From Pseudoxanthomonas sacheonensis (GTDB lineage Bacteria; Pseudomonadota; Gammaproteobacteria; Xanthomonadales; Xanthomonadaceae), in assembly GCF_010093305.1 (NCBI RefSeq), contig NZ_PDWS01000004.1, positions 1-64,000 of the forward strand: DNA of 64,000 nt, read 5' to 3'. Positions 7,870 through 17,044 of this stretch are shown piece after piece (position 1 is the stretch's first letter; each line of letters starts with the position of its first letter). A model generated the notes under the pieces. It had not been told where the DNA came from. It saw only the letters and a program-made list of their open reading frames with translations, and ran no database searches. The position numbers were made by a program, and so were the translations under genes.

Positions 7870-10512
7870 ATGGTATTGCCGTCTTTTCCCATCCAGGCCC
7901 TGCTGCCGCAGATCCGCACCTCGCTGGCGGCGCACCCGCGCCTGGTGCTGGAAGCGCCGCCCGGCGCCGGCAAGACCACCCAGGTGCCGCTGGCCTTGCT
8001 CGACGAGGCGTGGCTGGCCGGACGCAAGATCGTGATGCTGGAACCGCGCCGGGTAGCCGCGCGCGCCGCCGCCGGTTTCATGGCCGGGCAACTGGGCGAA
8101 GCGGTGGGCGAAACCGTGGGCTACCGGATCCGTTTCGAGAACAAGGTTTCGGCCCGTACCCGCGTGGAAGTGGTCACCGAAGGCATCCTCACCCGCATGC
8201 TGCAGGACGATCCGATGCTGGAAGGTATCGGCGCGCTGCTGTTCGACGAATTCCACGAACGCCACCTCGCCGGCGATCTGGGTCTGGCGCTGGCGCTCGA
8301 TGTGCAGGAGCAGCTGCGCGAGGATCTGCGCATCGTGGTGATGTCTGCCACGTTGGATGGCGAGAAGCTCGCCCGCTTCCTCGACGCGCCCAGGTTGAGC
8401 AGCGAAGGCCGCAGTTATCCGGTGACTGTCGCGCACTTCGCGGGACGACGCGACGAATCGCTCGAATCCCAGGCCAGGCGCGCGGTGGAAGAGTCGCTGG
8501 AAAAGCATCCGGGCGATGTGCTGGTTTTTTTGCCGGGGCAGCGGGAGATCGCGCGAGTGGAGGCGGCATTAAGCCCCTCTCCCCCCGGGAGAGGGGTTGG
8601 GGTGAGGGTACGGCGAAGTAGCGATGGTCCAGACATGACTGACTACACCGTACCTCAGCCGCTTGAGGCGGCTTCGATATCCGCCCCTTCGGGGCACCCC
8701 GTATCAAGTACGGGGCAGGCTCTTCTCCCGAAGGGAGAAGGGAAAGAGATCGTCATCCTCCCCCTCCACGGCGAACTCTCCATCGAACAGCAATCCCAAG
8801 CCCTGCAGCCCGACCCGCAAGGCCGCCGCCGCGTGGTGCTGGCCACCAACGTCGCCGAATCCAGCGTGACCCTGCCCGGGGTGCGCGTGGTGATCGACAG
8901 CGGCCTGGCGCGCGAGCCGCGCTACGATCCCAACAGCGGTTTCGCACGACTGCAGATCGTCAACATCTCGCAAGCCTCGGCCGACCAACGCGCCGGACGC
9001 GCGGGCCGTGTCGCCGAGGGCTGGGCGTATCGCCTGTGGCCGCAGTCGCAACGGCTGGAGCCGCAGCGCCGGCCCGAGATCGCGCAAGTCGAACTAGCGT
9101 CGCTCGCACTCGAACTCGCGGCATGGGGCAGCGACGCCTTGCGTTTCGTAGACCCACCGCCTCCCGGTGCGTTGTCGGCCGCGCGCGATCTATTGCGCCG
9201 CCTGGACGCACTGGCCGGGTCGGGCTCCATTACCGCGCTGGGCAAACGCATGCTCACGCTCGGCACCCACCCGCGTCTGGCGGCCATGCTGCTGTCCGCG
9301 CAGGGCGAAGAAGACCGGGCGCTGGCCTGCGATCTGGCGGCGCTGGTGGAAGCGCGCGATCCGTTGCGCAATGGTGGCGATGCGCTGGCTGCGCGCTGGC
9401 ACGCATTGGCGGCGTTCCGGCAAGGCCGCGTCGCCGGCGATGCGCACCGTTCCGGCCTGGCGGCCATCGACGCGGCGGCCAAACAATGGCGTCGCCGCCT
9501 GCGGATCGATGCTGCGCCTACCCGCGAAGTCGAAGCGCACCGTCTAGGCGATCTGCTGGCGCATGCCTTTCCCGACCGCATCGCGCATCAGCACCCGCTC
9601 GACCCGCGCCGCTATCAGTTGGCCAACGGACGCATGGCCCGGGTGTTCGACGACAGCGCGATCTACGGCGAACCCTGGATAGTGGCCAGCGACTTGCGCT
9701 ACGAAGCCAAGGACGCACTGATCCTGCGCGCCGCGCCTGTCGACGAAGCACGGTTGCGCCGCGACTTCCCGCAACGTTTCGTCAGCGAAGACGCAGTGCG
9801 CTGGGATGCGGGCCGGCGCGTGCTGCAGGCGCAGCGCGAGACCCGCTTCGATCAGATAGTGCTGGAAACCAGACCGGCCGGCCGCGTCGATCCGCAGCAC
9901 GCCGCCGCCGCATTGACCGAGGCGGTGCGCGAACTGGGGTTGGATTCGCTGCCATGGAGCGAGCCGTTGCGGCAATGGCGGGAACGGGTTCTTTCGTTGC
10001 GCGAATGGATGCCGGAACTCGAGTTGCCCGATCTTTCCGAGCAGGCATTGGTCGATTCACTGGCCGCGTGGCTCAAGCCCGCCTTCGTCGGCAAGACTCG
10101 CCTGGATGCCCTTGGCGAGGAAGAGCTCGCCGACGCCTTGAAATCCGGCCTCGACTGGAGCCAGCGCCAGCGCGTGGACCGGCTTGCTCCCGTCCGCATC
10201 GCGGTACCTTCCGGCATGGAGCGCAAGATCGAATACACGCATGGCCATTCGCCGGTATTGGCGGTGAAACTGCAGGAACTTTTCGGCCTGGCCGATACGC
10301 CGCGCGTCGCCGACGGGCGCATCCCCGTCATCTTGCATCTGCTGTCGCCGGGCGGAAAGCCGCTGCAAGTCACCCAGGATCTGCGTGGTTTCTGGGAGCG
10401 TACTTATCCGGAAGTGAAGAAGGAGATGAAGGGAAGGTATCCGCGGCATCCGTGGCCTGACGATCCCTGGACCGCGACGGCCACGCACCGCGCCAAGCCG
10501 CGCGGCACATGA
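7870..10512 (+). CDS. hrpB: ATP-dependent helicase HrpB with an in-frame repeat insertion
   Basis: An 880-residue DEAH/RHA-type helicase. Walker A APPGAGKTT is at residues 29-37, followed by the DEFH box in LLFDEFHERH, the SAT motif (VMSATLD), QRAGRAGR and the typical C-terminal ending RYPRHPWPDDPW. HrpB is a predicted RNA helicase with a dispensable or modest role in most gammaproteobacteria. Oddity: about 59 residues (from about 235) between REIARVEAA and EIVILPLHGEL are translated from an intergenic-type repeat and have no counterpart in the family. A TTG two codons upstream is an alternative start. Confidence 0.92.
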   Translation: MVLPSFPIQALLPQIRTSLAAHPRLVLEAPPGAGKTTQVPLALLDEAWLAGRKIVMLEPRRVAARAAAGFMAGQLGEAVGETVGYRIRFENKVSARTRVEVVTEGILTRMLQDDPMLEGIGALLFDEFHERHLAGDLGLALALDVQEQLREDLRIVVMSATLDGEKLARFLDAPRLSSEGRSYPVTVAHFAGRRDESLESQARRAVEESLEKHPGDVLVFLPGQREIARVEAALSPSPPGRGVGVRVRRSSDGPDMTDYTVPQPLEAASISAPSGHPVSSTGQALLPKGEGKEIVILPLHGELSIEQQSQALQPDPQGRRRVVLATNVAESSVTLPGVRVVIDSGLAREPRYDPNSGFARLQIVNISQASADQRAGRAGRVAEGWAYRLWPQSQRLEPQRRPEIAQVELASLALELAAWGSDALRFVDPPPPGALSAARDLLRRLDALAGSGSITALGKRMLTLGTHPRLAAMLLSAQGEEDRALACDLAALVEARDPLRNGGDALAARWHALAAFRQGRVAGDAHRSGLAAIDAAAKQWRRRLRIDAAPTREVEAHRLGDLLAHAFPDRIAHQHPLDPRRYQLANGRMARVFDDSAIYGEPWIVASDLRYEAKDALILRAAPVDEARLRRDFPQRFVSEDAVRWDAGRRVLQAQRETRFDQIVLETRPAGRVDPQHAAAALTEAVRELGLDSLPWSEPLRQWRERVLSLREWMPELELPDLSEQALVDSLAAWLKPAFVGKTRLDALGEEELADALKSGLDWSQRQRVDRLAPVRIAVPSGMERKIEYTHGHSPVLAVKLQELFGLADTPRVADGRIPVILHLLSPGGKPLQVTQDLRGFWERTYPEVKKEMKGRYPRHPWPDDPWTATATHRAKPRGT
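8571..8750. repeat. Intergenic-type repeat inserted in frame within hrpB
   Basis: This segment starts with aagcccctctcc and a G-rich complement, continues through ggtgagggtacggcg, and ends with ccgccccttcggggcacc and ttctcccgaagggagaaggg. These blocks also occur in the intergenic repeats at 34533-34655, 42613-42742 and 47935-48070. Here the element lies inside the helicase gene, keeps the frame and has no stop in it. Confidence 0.85.
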
Positions 10513-10618
10513 CGCTGCGCATTCAGCGTAGGGCAGGCCACGAACGCACGCGCTAACACGCTTTGAACATACGACAGCGGACACTGCAAACCTTCCACAG
10601 GACCATGGGACGACACCT

Positions 10619-10999
10619 ATGAGCAGGCTCACCATCATCACCGACCGCGCCATGGAACTGGCCAGCCAAGCCGGCTCCAGCCTGAAAAGCGCGGTTCCCA
10701 GCGCGGACAAACTGTTGCAGACCGGCGCTGCGTTAGGCGCAGTGAAAGCCGGCGGCAAGCTGGCGGTCGGTTTCGTGCGGCGCAATCCCGTCGTTTCCAT
10801 CGCGGCGGCATTGGGCGTAGGCGTGCTCGCCTATGCCGCGCACCGCAAGCGCAAGAGGGACGCCTTGAATGCACCGATCGAGGGCAAGTCCAAGCGCATC
10901 GAAGCCAAACGCGTCAACGGCACCGGCAAGACCCGCAGTTCGACGACTGCGCGCGCCCCGCGCGCGCGCAAGCCAACGGCGCCTTCCGCCGAAGCCTAA
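10619..10999 (+). CDS. Small basic membrane-anchored protein, unknown
   Basis: 126 residues. An N-terminal helix is followed by a hydrophobic segment at about residues 57-76 (PVVSIAAALGVGVLAYAA), then a strongly basic Lys/Arg/Ala/Pro tail (KRKRDA to the end) reminiscent of nucleic-acid-binding tails. The gene stands alone, about 100 bp after hrpB and just before a repeat. I do not recognise a family; the basic tail suggests contact with nucleic acid or an acidic surface. Confidence 0.65.
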   Translation: MSRLTIITDRAMELASQAGSSLKSAVPSADKLLQTGAALGAVKAGGKLAVGFVRRNPVVSIAAALGVGVLAYAAHRKRKRDALNAPIEGKSKRIEAKRVNGTGKTRSSTTARAPRARKPTAPSAEA

Positions 11000-11015
11000 G
11001 GACGATACGTTGTTG

Positions 11016-11092
11016 TTGTAGGAGCGGGCCCTGCCCGCGATGCTTTTAATTGCCAAAAACAAAAGCGTCGCGGGCAGGGCCCGCTCTTACAA
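11016..11092. repeat. Intergenic repeat of the gtaggagcgggccctgcccgc family
   Basis: Long inverted repeat, with arms at 11016-11041 and 11068-11092, that would form a GC-rich hairpin. Its right arm contains the TAA stop of the convergent rluE gene. A second copy lies at 25930-26000. Confidence 0.85.
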
Positions 11093-11623
11093 AGTTCTCC
11101 ATTCGCCGGGCAGCAGGCCGTCCAGGCGATGCTCGCCGACCGCGACCCGCACCAACCGCAGCGTCGGCAATCCGACCGCCGCGGTCATGCGCCGCACCTG
11201 CCGGTTGCGGCCTTCGCTGATGGTCAGTTCTATCCACGCATCGGGCACTGTTTTGCGGAAACGCACCGGCGGATCGCGCGGCCACAGGTCCGGCGCCGTC
11301 TCCAGCGCGCGCGCCTTGGCCGGCAGGGTAACTCCGTCGTTCAACCGCACGCCGTCGCGCAGCAGCGACAATTGTTCTTCCACCACTATGCCTTCCACTT
11401 GCACCCAGTAGGTTTTCGGCTGCTTGTGCCGCGGATCGGTCAGCCGGTGCGCCAGTGCGCCATCGTCGGTCAGCAGCAACAGTCCCTCGCTGTCGTAGTC
11501 CAGACGGCCGGCCGCGTACACATCCGCCGGCAAGCCGAACTCGGCCAGCGTGCGGCGCGCCGGTTCGCTGCGGTCGGTGAACTGGCAGAGGACGTTGAAG
11601 GGTTTATTGAAGGCAATGAGCAT
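11087..11623 (-). CDS. rluE: 23S rRNA pseudouridine synthase, RluE-like
   Basis: A 178-residue RsuA/RluE-family pseudouridine synthase without an S4 domain. The catalytic Asp is in GRLDYDSEGLLLL (D42), followed by the family motifs KTYWVQVEG, ISEGRNRQVRRM and the ending LLPGEWRTL. RluE modifies one uridine in 23S rRNA. The start MLIAFNKPF at 11623 is chosen because the upstream extension is translated repeat (MDPRFRWDDD). Confidence 0.9.
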   Translation of the reverse strand: MLIAFNKPFNVLCQFTDRSEPARRTLAEFGLPADVYAAGRLDYDSEGLLLLTDDGALAHRLTDPRHKQPKTYWVQVEGIVVEEQLSLLRDGVRLNDGVTLPAKARALETAPDLWPRDPPVRFRKTVPDAWIELTISEGRNRQVRRMTAAVGLPTLRLVRVAVGEHRLDGLLPGEWRTL

Positions 11624-11677
11624 GCGGACAGCACGGTAGAAAAAAAGTGTAGACGGCGAGAGGTAATCCGTATGATC

Positions 11678-11775
11678 GTCATCCCAGCGAAAGCGGGGAT
11701 CCATTTTTTGCCGTTACTGATGCCTTGTGAAACAGAGTCAAGATCAAGATGGATCCCCGCTTTCGCTGGGATGAC
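11678..11775. repeat. Intergenic repeat of the gtcatcccagcgaaagc family
   Basis: Inverted repeat whose arms read gtcatcccagcgaaagcggg at the left and its complement at the right, with a roughly 40-bp loop. Related copies are at 28217-28244, 29167-29273 and, more diverged, 41555-41634. It lies upstream of rluE and downstream of the methyltransferase-like gene. Confidence 0.85.
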
Positions 11776-11817
11776 GACTCAAACTCCACCGGGGGTACCG
11801 TTACTCCCGCCGAAGCC

Positions 11818-12675
11818 TTACGAGGCCGGCTTCACGAACCGCAACGTCATCCGGTCGCTTTCCCCGATCGCCTTGTACTTGGCATCGTCCGCGGCCTCGT
11901 GGTCGTTCACCGGCGGCAGCGTCCACACGCCGTTTGGGTGGTCCTTGGTGTCGCGCGGATTGGCGTTGACCTCGCTCTTTTCCTGCAGTTTGAAACCCGC
12001 CGCCTCGGCCATCGCGATCACTTGTGCCTGACCCACGTAGCCGCTCTTGTCGTCGGCCGGCACGTCCGCCTTGGCGCGATGTTCCACCACGCCCAGCACG
12101 CCGCCCGGCTTGAGCACGGCGAAGAAGCCCTTGAACATGCCTTCGGCTTGGCCCGCACTGCGCCAGTTGTGCACGTTGCGGAAGGTCACCACCAGATCCG
12201 CCGAATCGGCCGGGCCGAACACCGGCGCCTTGGGGTCGTAACCCACCACTTTTGCTTTACCGTACTGCGCCGGGGCGGCGCCGAACTTGGTTTCCAGCGT
12301 GGTTTTGTTCTTCTGTTGATAGTCGCGGTTGCGACCCTCGGCCACGCTGGCCGGATCGACCACGGCGGCGATGTACTGGCCACCGTCGCGCAGGTAAGGC
12401 GCCAGGATTTCCGAATACCAGCCGCCGCCGGGAGTGATCTCGATCACCGTCTGTGCAGGCGAAAGACCGAAGAAGGTCAGCGTTTCCTTCGGATGGCGGT
12501 AGCCGTCGCGCGCCACGTTGGCCGGGTCGCGCCAGCTGCCTGCCAGTACGGCGTCCAGGGCCGAAGCGGCGGTGGTTTCGCTTTTGGTTGCCGATGCGGG
12601 CGCGCTTTGCGCATGCGCGCCGGTCGCTGCGGACAGGGCCAAGGCGACGCCGAGGAACAGGGAAATACGATTCAT
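11818..12675 (-). CDS. Secreted SAM-dependent methyltransferase-like protein
   Basis: 285 residues: a signal peptide (MNRISLFLGVALALSAATGAHA) followed by a Rossmann methyltransferase fold with motif I-like VIEITPGGGWYSE, then DLVVTFRNVHNW and GGVLGVVEHR. The family is often annotated as a predicted methyltransferase, yet it carries an export signal, so a cytoplasmic SAM-dependent role is uncertain. It may bind another ligand in the periplasm. The Met at 12675 is preferred to one three codons upstream. Confidence 0.78.
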   Translation of the reverse strand: MNRISLFLGVALALSAATGAHAQSAPASATKSETTAASALDAVLAGSWRDPANVARDGYRHPKETLTFFGLSPAQTVIEITPGGGWYSEILAPYLRDGGQYIAAVVDPASVAEGRNRDYQQKNKTTLETKFGAAPAQYGKAKVVGYDPKAPVFGPADSADLVVTFRNVHNWRSAGQAEGMFKGFFAVLKPGGVLGVVEHRAKADVPADDKSGYVGQAQVIAMAEAAGFKLQEKSEVNANPRDTKDHPNGVWTLPPVNDHEAADDAKYKAIGESDRMTLRFVKPAS

Positions 12676-12740
12676 GCAAAGCACTCCGCGTTTGAAAGTG
12701 CGGCGAGCCTATCACGCGCTCCGCAAAGACCCGTTGCAAA

Positions 12741-12862
12741 GTAGGTCGGGGCTACGCCCCCGACGCTCTTGGCGCACGTGTAAAGCTTCCGTCGGCCGCA
12801 TAGGGCCGACCTACGCTAAGCCAGTAAGGCTTCCGTCGGCCACGTGGGGCCGACCCACGCTA
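12741..12862. repeat. Composite intergenic repeat (gtaggtcggggctac plus ggccgac units)
   Basis: One gtaggtcggggctacgcccc unit is followed by two tandem units of cttccgtcggccnnntnggg type, each ending gacctacgctaa or gacccacgctac. The last unit contains the stop codon of aceK (12860-12862). Confidence 0.75.
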
Positions 12863-14566
12863 CGCCAAGCGCAACGCGTCCGGATAAGGCGGTGTGTCCG
12901 GATAATCGCCCGCCCGCAACCGGGCCTGCAAAGTACGCCACCATTCCACGTCGAAGATCTCGCCATGCGCCGCCTTCAACGCTTCCATCAGCGGCGGAGA
13001 CAGGCCGAGGAACTTGGGGAACTGTTCCGGAAAGATATCGTTGGGCGCGGCGTAGAACCAGCCGTCCTCCATCTCTTCCTCATGATGGTGCGGCTGTGGG
13101 ATGGCGCGGAAGTTGCACTCGGTCATCAGGCACAACTCGTCGTAGTCGTAGAACACCGCGCGGCCGTGCCCCGATACGCCGAAATTCTTCAGCAGCATGT
13201 CGCCGGGAAAGATGTTGTTGCGGGCCAGGTCCTTGATCGCCTGCCCGTAGTCGATCGCGGCCAGACGCGCGGCCTCCAGCGACTGCTCGCGCACGTACAG
13301 GTTAAGCGGACGCATGCGCCGTTCCACGTAGCACAGGTGCACCACGATGTCCTGGCCGTCCTCGCTGATGCCGTTGGCGCAGGTTTCGCGCAATTCCTGC
13401 AGCAGGGCCGGCGCGAAACGCGCGCTCGGAAAACGCAGGAACCGGTAAGGCTGCGCATCCACCAGCCGGCCGACGCGGTCGTGATGGAACACCAGCGAAT
13501 ACTTGGCCTCCACCTCCGCGCGGTTCATTTCCTTCGGGTAGGCGAAGCGGTCGCGTATCACCTTGAACACCAGCGGATAGCTGGGCAGGGTGAACACCGC
13601 CATGACCATGCCGCGTTCGCCCTCGGCCTGGGTCAGCAATTCATGCGGTTGCGCGGCGAAATGGCGGAAGAAGGTGCGGAAGCGTTCGGTCTTGCCCTGC
13701 TTGGCGCGCCCCAGCACGGTGTAGATCTCGTCGATGGGCTTGCCGGGCAGCAGCGTGCGCAGGAACACCACCGCATCGCCCACCGTGCCCAGGTCGGCGT
13801 GGAAATAACTGCGCGAATAGCTGAACAGGTGCACCACGTCGGCGCGGTGGGTCAGCACCGCGTCCACGCGCAGGCCGGCGTCGTCGTTGACCAGTGCGAT
13901 GACGAAAGGAGAGAAGCGGTGTTCGCCGAACACGCGGCCGATCAGGTAGGCGCGGCGCTCGCGGTAGAACACCGTTTCCAGCAGCTCCACCGAACGCAGC
14001 GGGTTCGGGCCCCAGTGCGCGAGATCGTCCTGCAGACGTACCGCGATCGATGCCGCGCAACGCGTGCGGTGCGCATAAGGCACGTCGAAGCGGTAGTCGC
14101 CCAGCACCCGGGTGAAGGTGTCGACCGGGCGCAGTTCCGACACCGCATAGCTGTGCCGTTCCACCGGGTGGGTGATGGCATCGGTGGGTTCTATATCCAG
14201 GGCCACGAATTCCACCGAGGTATCCACGCCCTGGGTGCTGAAGAAACGGCGGGTGAGGGTGTTGTAGAAAGTCTTGAACAGTTCGCGGTCGATCAGCCCG
14301 TCGATCAACCGCTCGTAGGCGTCGCGTATCGAAGACCACAAGGCATGGTCGTGCGCACGCCCCTGCAGCGTCGCCTCCAGGCGCAGCATGCATTCGGCGA
14401 TGCATTGATCGTAAAGTTCGATGCGCTCGACCGCATCGATGCGCGCCGCGGCCCAGTCGCGCGTCTCGAAACGCAGCTTCGCCCGCCGGCTGATATCGGC
14501 GAAGCGGGCGTGGTAGTCCTCGAACGAATCGCGGATGAGGGCGGCGTAGATGTCGGCGGGTTCCAT
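12860..14566 (-). CDS. aceK: Isocitrate dehydrogenase kinase/phosphatase
   Basis: 568 residues, the full family length. The N-terminus ([18 protein letters not shown]) and the C-terminal kinase-like region ([29 protein letters not shown]) are typical of AceK. The enzyme phosphorylates and dephosphorylates Icd, diverting isocitrate to the glyoxylate shunt during growth on acetate or fatty acids. Its substrate gene icd lies 4.3 kb away on the same strand, and no aceA or aceB is present here. The separation from aceBA differs from the E. coli aceBAK operon. Confidence 0.95.
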   Translation of the reverse strand: MEPADIYAALIRDSFEDYHARFADISRRAKLRFETRDWAAARIDAVERIELYDQCIAECMLRLEATLQGRAHDHALWSSIRDAYERLIDGLIDRELFKTFYNTLTRRFFSTQGVDTSVEFVALDIEPTDAITHPVERHSYAVSELRPVDTFTRVLGDYRFDVPYAHRTRCAASIAVRLQDDLAHWGPNPLRSVELLETVFYRERRAYLIGRVFGEHRFSPFVIALVNDDAGLRVDAVLTHRADVVHLFSYSRSYFHADLGTVGDAVVFLRTLLPGKPIDEIYTVLGRAKQGKTERFRTFFRHFAAQPHELLTQAEGERGMVMAVFTLPSYPLVFKVIRDRFAYPKEMNRAEVEAKYSLVFHHDRVGRLVDAQPYRFLRFPSARFAPALLQELRETCANGISEDGQDIVVHLCYVERRMRPLNLYVREQSLEAARLAAIDYGQAIKDLARNNIFPGDMLLKNFGVSGHGRAVFYDYDELCLMTECNFRAIPQPHHHEEEMEDGWFYAAPNDIFPEQFPKFLGLSPPLMEALKAAHGEIFDVEWWRTLQARLRAGDYPDTPPYPDALRLA

Positions 14567-14617
14567 GGCTGCATCGTAATGGCAATCGGTCCGCGGGCAG
14601 TCCGGCGACCGCTTGCG

Positions 14618-15490
14618 TTACTTGGCGGCGGCGGCCTGACTCAGCAGCCAGCTGCGCATGGTCTGGAATCCAGCAAGCTGCAGGCTGCGCTCCGGATACA
14701 CCAGATAATGCGCGAACTCGGCCTTGAGCCGTTTGCTGGTCAGCCGCACCAGACGCCCGCTATCGATCAACGGTTGCGCCAGGGTCAGCCGCGCCAGCGC
14801 CACGCCCAGGCCTTGGGCGGCGGCCTGATGCAGGGTTTCGGTATCGTCGAAGGCGGCGACATGCCGTGCCGGCGCCTTGCCGCCGAACGCGGCGAACCAG
14901 TCCTTCCAGCGATTGGCCGGATCGCCCAGCAACGGCAGCGTCGCGATCTTCGCGAGCGCCGGTTTGCCGTGCTTTTGCAGAAAGCCGGGACTGGCCACGG
15001 GAGTGATCCATTCGTCGAACAGGAACTCGGCCTTGATGCCCGGCCACTTTCCCGCACCCAACCGCAGCGCGGCGTCGACCGGCTCGCGCTCGAAGTCGAC
15101 CACATGCGTGCTCGCCTGCAGACTCAGGCCCAGTTCGGGATGGCGGGAAAGGAAATGCGGTAGCCGCGGCACCAGCCAGGCCGTGGCCATCGACGGAATC
15201 AGGCTGAGCGTCAGCAGATTGTCGGTACGCGCACTGAGCCGGCGCAGCGCATGCTCGATGGCGTCGATCGGCTCTGCCACCGCATCGAACAGGCGCTGCC
15301 CTTGCGGCGTCAGCACCACTCCGCGCGGACCTCGCGCCAGCAGCCGCTGGCCTACGCGTTCCTCCAGCAAGCGCATGCGGTGGCTCAGGGCGCTGACGGT
15401 CAGATGCATGGCCTCGGCGGCACGGGTCAGGTTGCCCAGGCGGGCGGCGATGACGAAAGCATCTATCTGGTCCAGCGGGGGGCGGCTCAT
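14618..15490 (-). CDS. LysR family transcriptional regulator, GcvA-like
   Basis: A 290-residue LTTR. The N-terminal winged helix (LDQIDAFVIAARLGNLTRAAEAMHL, with helix-turn-helix around residues 18-40) precedes a PBP-type effector domain (GVALARLTLAQPLI, LVYPERSLQ). The pattern resembles the GcvA/AmpR branch. It is transcribed away from the small-gene cluster starting at 15599 and could regulate across the shared 108-bp region. The effector is not predictable. Confidence 0.88.
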   Translation of the reverse strand: MSRPPLDQIDAFVIAARLGNLTRAAEAMHLTVSALSHRMRLLEERVGQRLLARGPRGVVLTPQGQRLFDAVAEPIDAIEHALRRLSARTDNLLTLSLIPSMATAWLVPRLPHFLSRHPELGLSLQASTHVVDFEREPVDAALRLGAGKWPGIKAEFLFDEWITPVASPGFLQKHGKPALAKIATLPLLGDPANRWKDWFAAFGGKAPARHVAAFDDTETLHQAAAQGLGVALARLTLAQPLIDSGRLVRLTSKRLKAEFAHYLVYPERSLQLAGFQTMRSWLLSQAAAAK

Positions 15491-15598
15491 ATTGAATTCA
15501 CCTCAAGTCTTACTTGCCGAAGTTTCGCTTTTTCGAGAGAAAGAATGAGCCTAACTTTGCTCATATTCAAGCCGGATGGGCCGGCGGAGGAGAGCACC

Positions 15599-15958
15599 AT
15601 GGCTAGCAGCTTCTACAAATCCTGGTGGCGGGAAATGGGCGCCATCAGCCGCGGAATGATGTTCGTCGAAGGCAATATCGCGACCCCGGCCTCGTTGGAC
15701 CGTACCGCGCCCACCGCACATAGCGTTCCGACAGCGAACGGTCGGCCGCAGTCGGTGTCCGTGGGACTCAGGAAAAAGGCCGATCGCCTGTATCGGGATT
15801 TCCTGCTGCTGGGCGGACGTCCGGTGACGCCCGGCCACAACGACGACATCAACGAACCCTTCCCGCAGATCGACGAAGACGAGCCTGTGCCCGTAATCCG
15901 GTCCAGGCTGCCGAAGCGCGCCAGAACCCCGCAACCGCAAGCCTGCGCGACCTGCTGA
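15599..15958 (+). CDS. Small protein of unknown function
   Basis: 119 residues starting MASSFYKSWWREMGAIS, chosen because GGAGGAG lies just ahead of the ATG. The N-terminal 40 residues are aromatic and hydrophobic (GMMFVEGNIATPASL), the middle is basic, and the C-terminus is acidic then Arg/Pro-rich with a final CATC. No signal peptide is seen. The family is not recognised. It is the first of three short genes in the same direction (15599-16659). Confidence 0.6.
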   Translation: MASSFYKSWWREMGAISRGMMFVEGNIATPASLDRTAPTAHSVPTANGRPQSVSVGLRKKADRLYRDFLLLGGRPVTPGHNDDINEPFPQIDEDEPVPVIRSRLPKRARTPQPQACATC

Positions 15959-16002
15959 ACCAGCCGGCAGACCGCCATGCAGGAATGCATGGAGTCCACA
16001 CC

Positions 16003-16344
16003 ATGAACACCAATCTCGTTTTTCCACTCGCCGTTCTGGCATTCCTGGCAACGGCCACGGCCGCGGCGAGTCTCATAAGCTTCCCGGCCGACGCGCCGGT
16101 CGATGGCCGCATCGTCGATCTGCCCGTGGTCACCGTACGCGCCTTGCCGCAAGATGCCGTTTATTTCCGAGCGCACCGCATCGTCGATCTTCCCCGGATC
16201 ACGGTGCGTCCGGAGTCGGCGGACCTGGCGCTGTTCCTGGCGGACAACACGGCGCGCATCGTTCACTCGCCGGTGCTGTCGCCGCAGGCCTCGGTGCTGG
16301 ACAGGCAGATGGCCGCCTCCAGTGCGCTCGTCGCTGTGCGTTGA
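16003..16344 (+). CDS. Small secreted protein with an internal duplication
   Basis: 113 residues with a signal peptide (MNTNLVFPLAVLAFLATATAAA). The mature part contains two copies of the motif RIVDLPxxTVR followed by a short helix (around residues 36-46 and 60-70), so it arose by a small tandem duplication. The start at 16003 has GGAG eight bases upstream. Function unknown. Confidence 0.65.
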   Translation: MNTNLVFPLAVLAFLATATAAASLISFPADAPVDGRIVDLPVVTVRALPQDAVYFRAHRIVDLPRITVRPESADLALFLADNTARIVHSPVLSPQASVLDRQMAASSALVAVR

Positions 16345-16353
16345 GGCGGCATC

Positions 16354-16659
16354 GTGATCGCACGTCTCTGGCATGGCGTCACCCTCGCCGAAAAAGCAGC
16401 GGAATACCTCGCCTTCCTGCAGGCCCGCGCGGTGCCCGATTACCGCGCGACCCCGGGCAATCTGTCGGTGGACATCCTGCATCGCACGACAGGCACGGTG
16501 ACCCATTACATGATCGTCACCCATTGGGAATCGACGCAGGCGATCGAAGCCTTCGCCGGAGCCGACATCGACCGTGCGAAGTACTACCGCGAAGACGTGG
16601 ATTTCCTGCTGGAGTTCGAGCCGACGGTGCAGCATTACGAAGTGCACGCTTCCGCATGA
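16354..16659 (+). CDS. ABM/DUF-type dimeric alpha-beta barrel protein
   Basis: 101 residues with the ferredoxin-like pattern of antibiotic-biosynthesis-monooxygenase-related proteins: ARLWHGVTLAEKAAEYLAFL, THYMIVTHWESTQAIEAFAG and a C-terminal VQHYEVHA. Members are monooxygenases, heme-binding proteins or stress proteins, and this one cannot be resolved further. The start is GTG, with only a weak GAGGCGG ahead of it. A bidirectional hairpin terminator follows 55 bp after the stop. Confidence 0.7.
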   Translation: MIARLWHGVTLAEKAAEYLAFLQARAVPDYRATPGNLSVDILHRTTGTVTHYMIVTHWESTQAIEAFAGADIDRAKYYREDVDFLLEFEPTVQHYEVHASA

Positions 16660-16714
16660 CAGTGGCGAACATGGCGTGCCGCAACGCCACCTACGGTAAC
16701 CGCCACTACGGTAT

Positions 16715-16749
16715 AAGAAAGAAGCCCGGATTGTCCGGGCTTCTTTCTT
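16715..16749 (+). terminator. Rho-independent terminator (bidirectional)
   Basis: A perfect 16-bp stem (aagaaagaagcccgga paired with its complement) around a ttg loop. The T-rich arm serves as tail for the + strand, and the A-rich arm gives a U-rich tail on the other strand. It closes the 15599-16659 gene cluster. It resembles the icd terminator at 18765-18799. Confidence 0.85.
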
Positions 16750-16801
16750 GTGCGAGGGGTGCATCGTTCAAGAGGCTTGATGATCGGGTCGGCGATCTCG
16801 T
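16750..16801 (-). pseudogene. Decayed copy of the icd 3' end
   Basis: On the minus strand 16772-16800 reads as EIADPIIK, resembling the Icd C-terminus [10 protein letters not shown]. The nucleotide match to 18823-18851 is 25 of 29 over the best block, and the spacing to the following GAAGCCCGG hairpin is the same in both places. No further icd homology is seen upstream. It looks like a duplicated icd tail plus terminator. Confidence 0.45.
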
Positions 16802-17044
16802 TGTCCTTATCGTGTCCTTTCGTGTCGATGCGCATCCAACTCATTGTCCGCGCCATCGTCTTCACTGACATCGGATAGAGACACCGACCTCACTTCTGTG
16901 AGTCTGCGACCGTTGCCGGGATGTGTGCATAACGTCGCAAAAAATCCATTCATGAACATGATATTTAATTCCATGCATTTCAGAGCCGCTGGGGAGCGGA
17001 TGAAGTGAGACGGCGGACAAGCATGTTCGGCGCAGGGGGAATAC
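16802..17044. other. Intergenic region upstream of the V4R gene
   Basis: No credible gene. The stretch 16925-16985 is noticeably AT-rich (cgcaaaaaatccattcatg, gatatttaattcc) and probably holds the promoter of the V4R gene. GGGGGAA at 17036-17042 is the likely ribosome site. Confidence 0.4.

Noticed and set aside
11678..11775. Short peptide MDPRFRWDDD appearing at the start of several frames
   Set aside because: It is the translation of the gtcatcccagc repeat, not a conserved protein N-terminus; real starts lie downstream.
12518..15163. 881-codon open frame antisense to aceK and the LysR gene
   Set aside because: It spans two well-supported genes on the other strand and their repeat; it is a product of high GC content.
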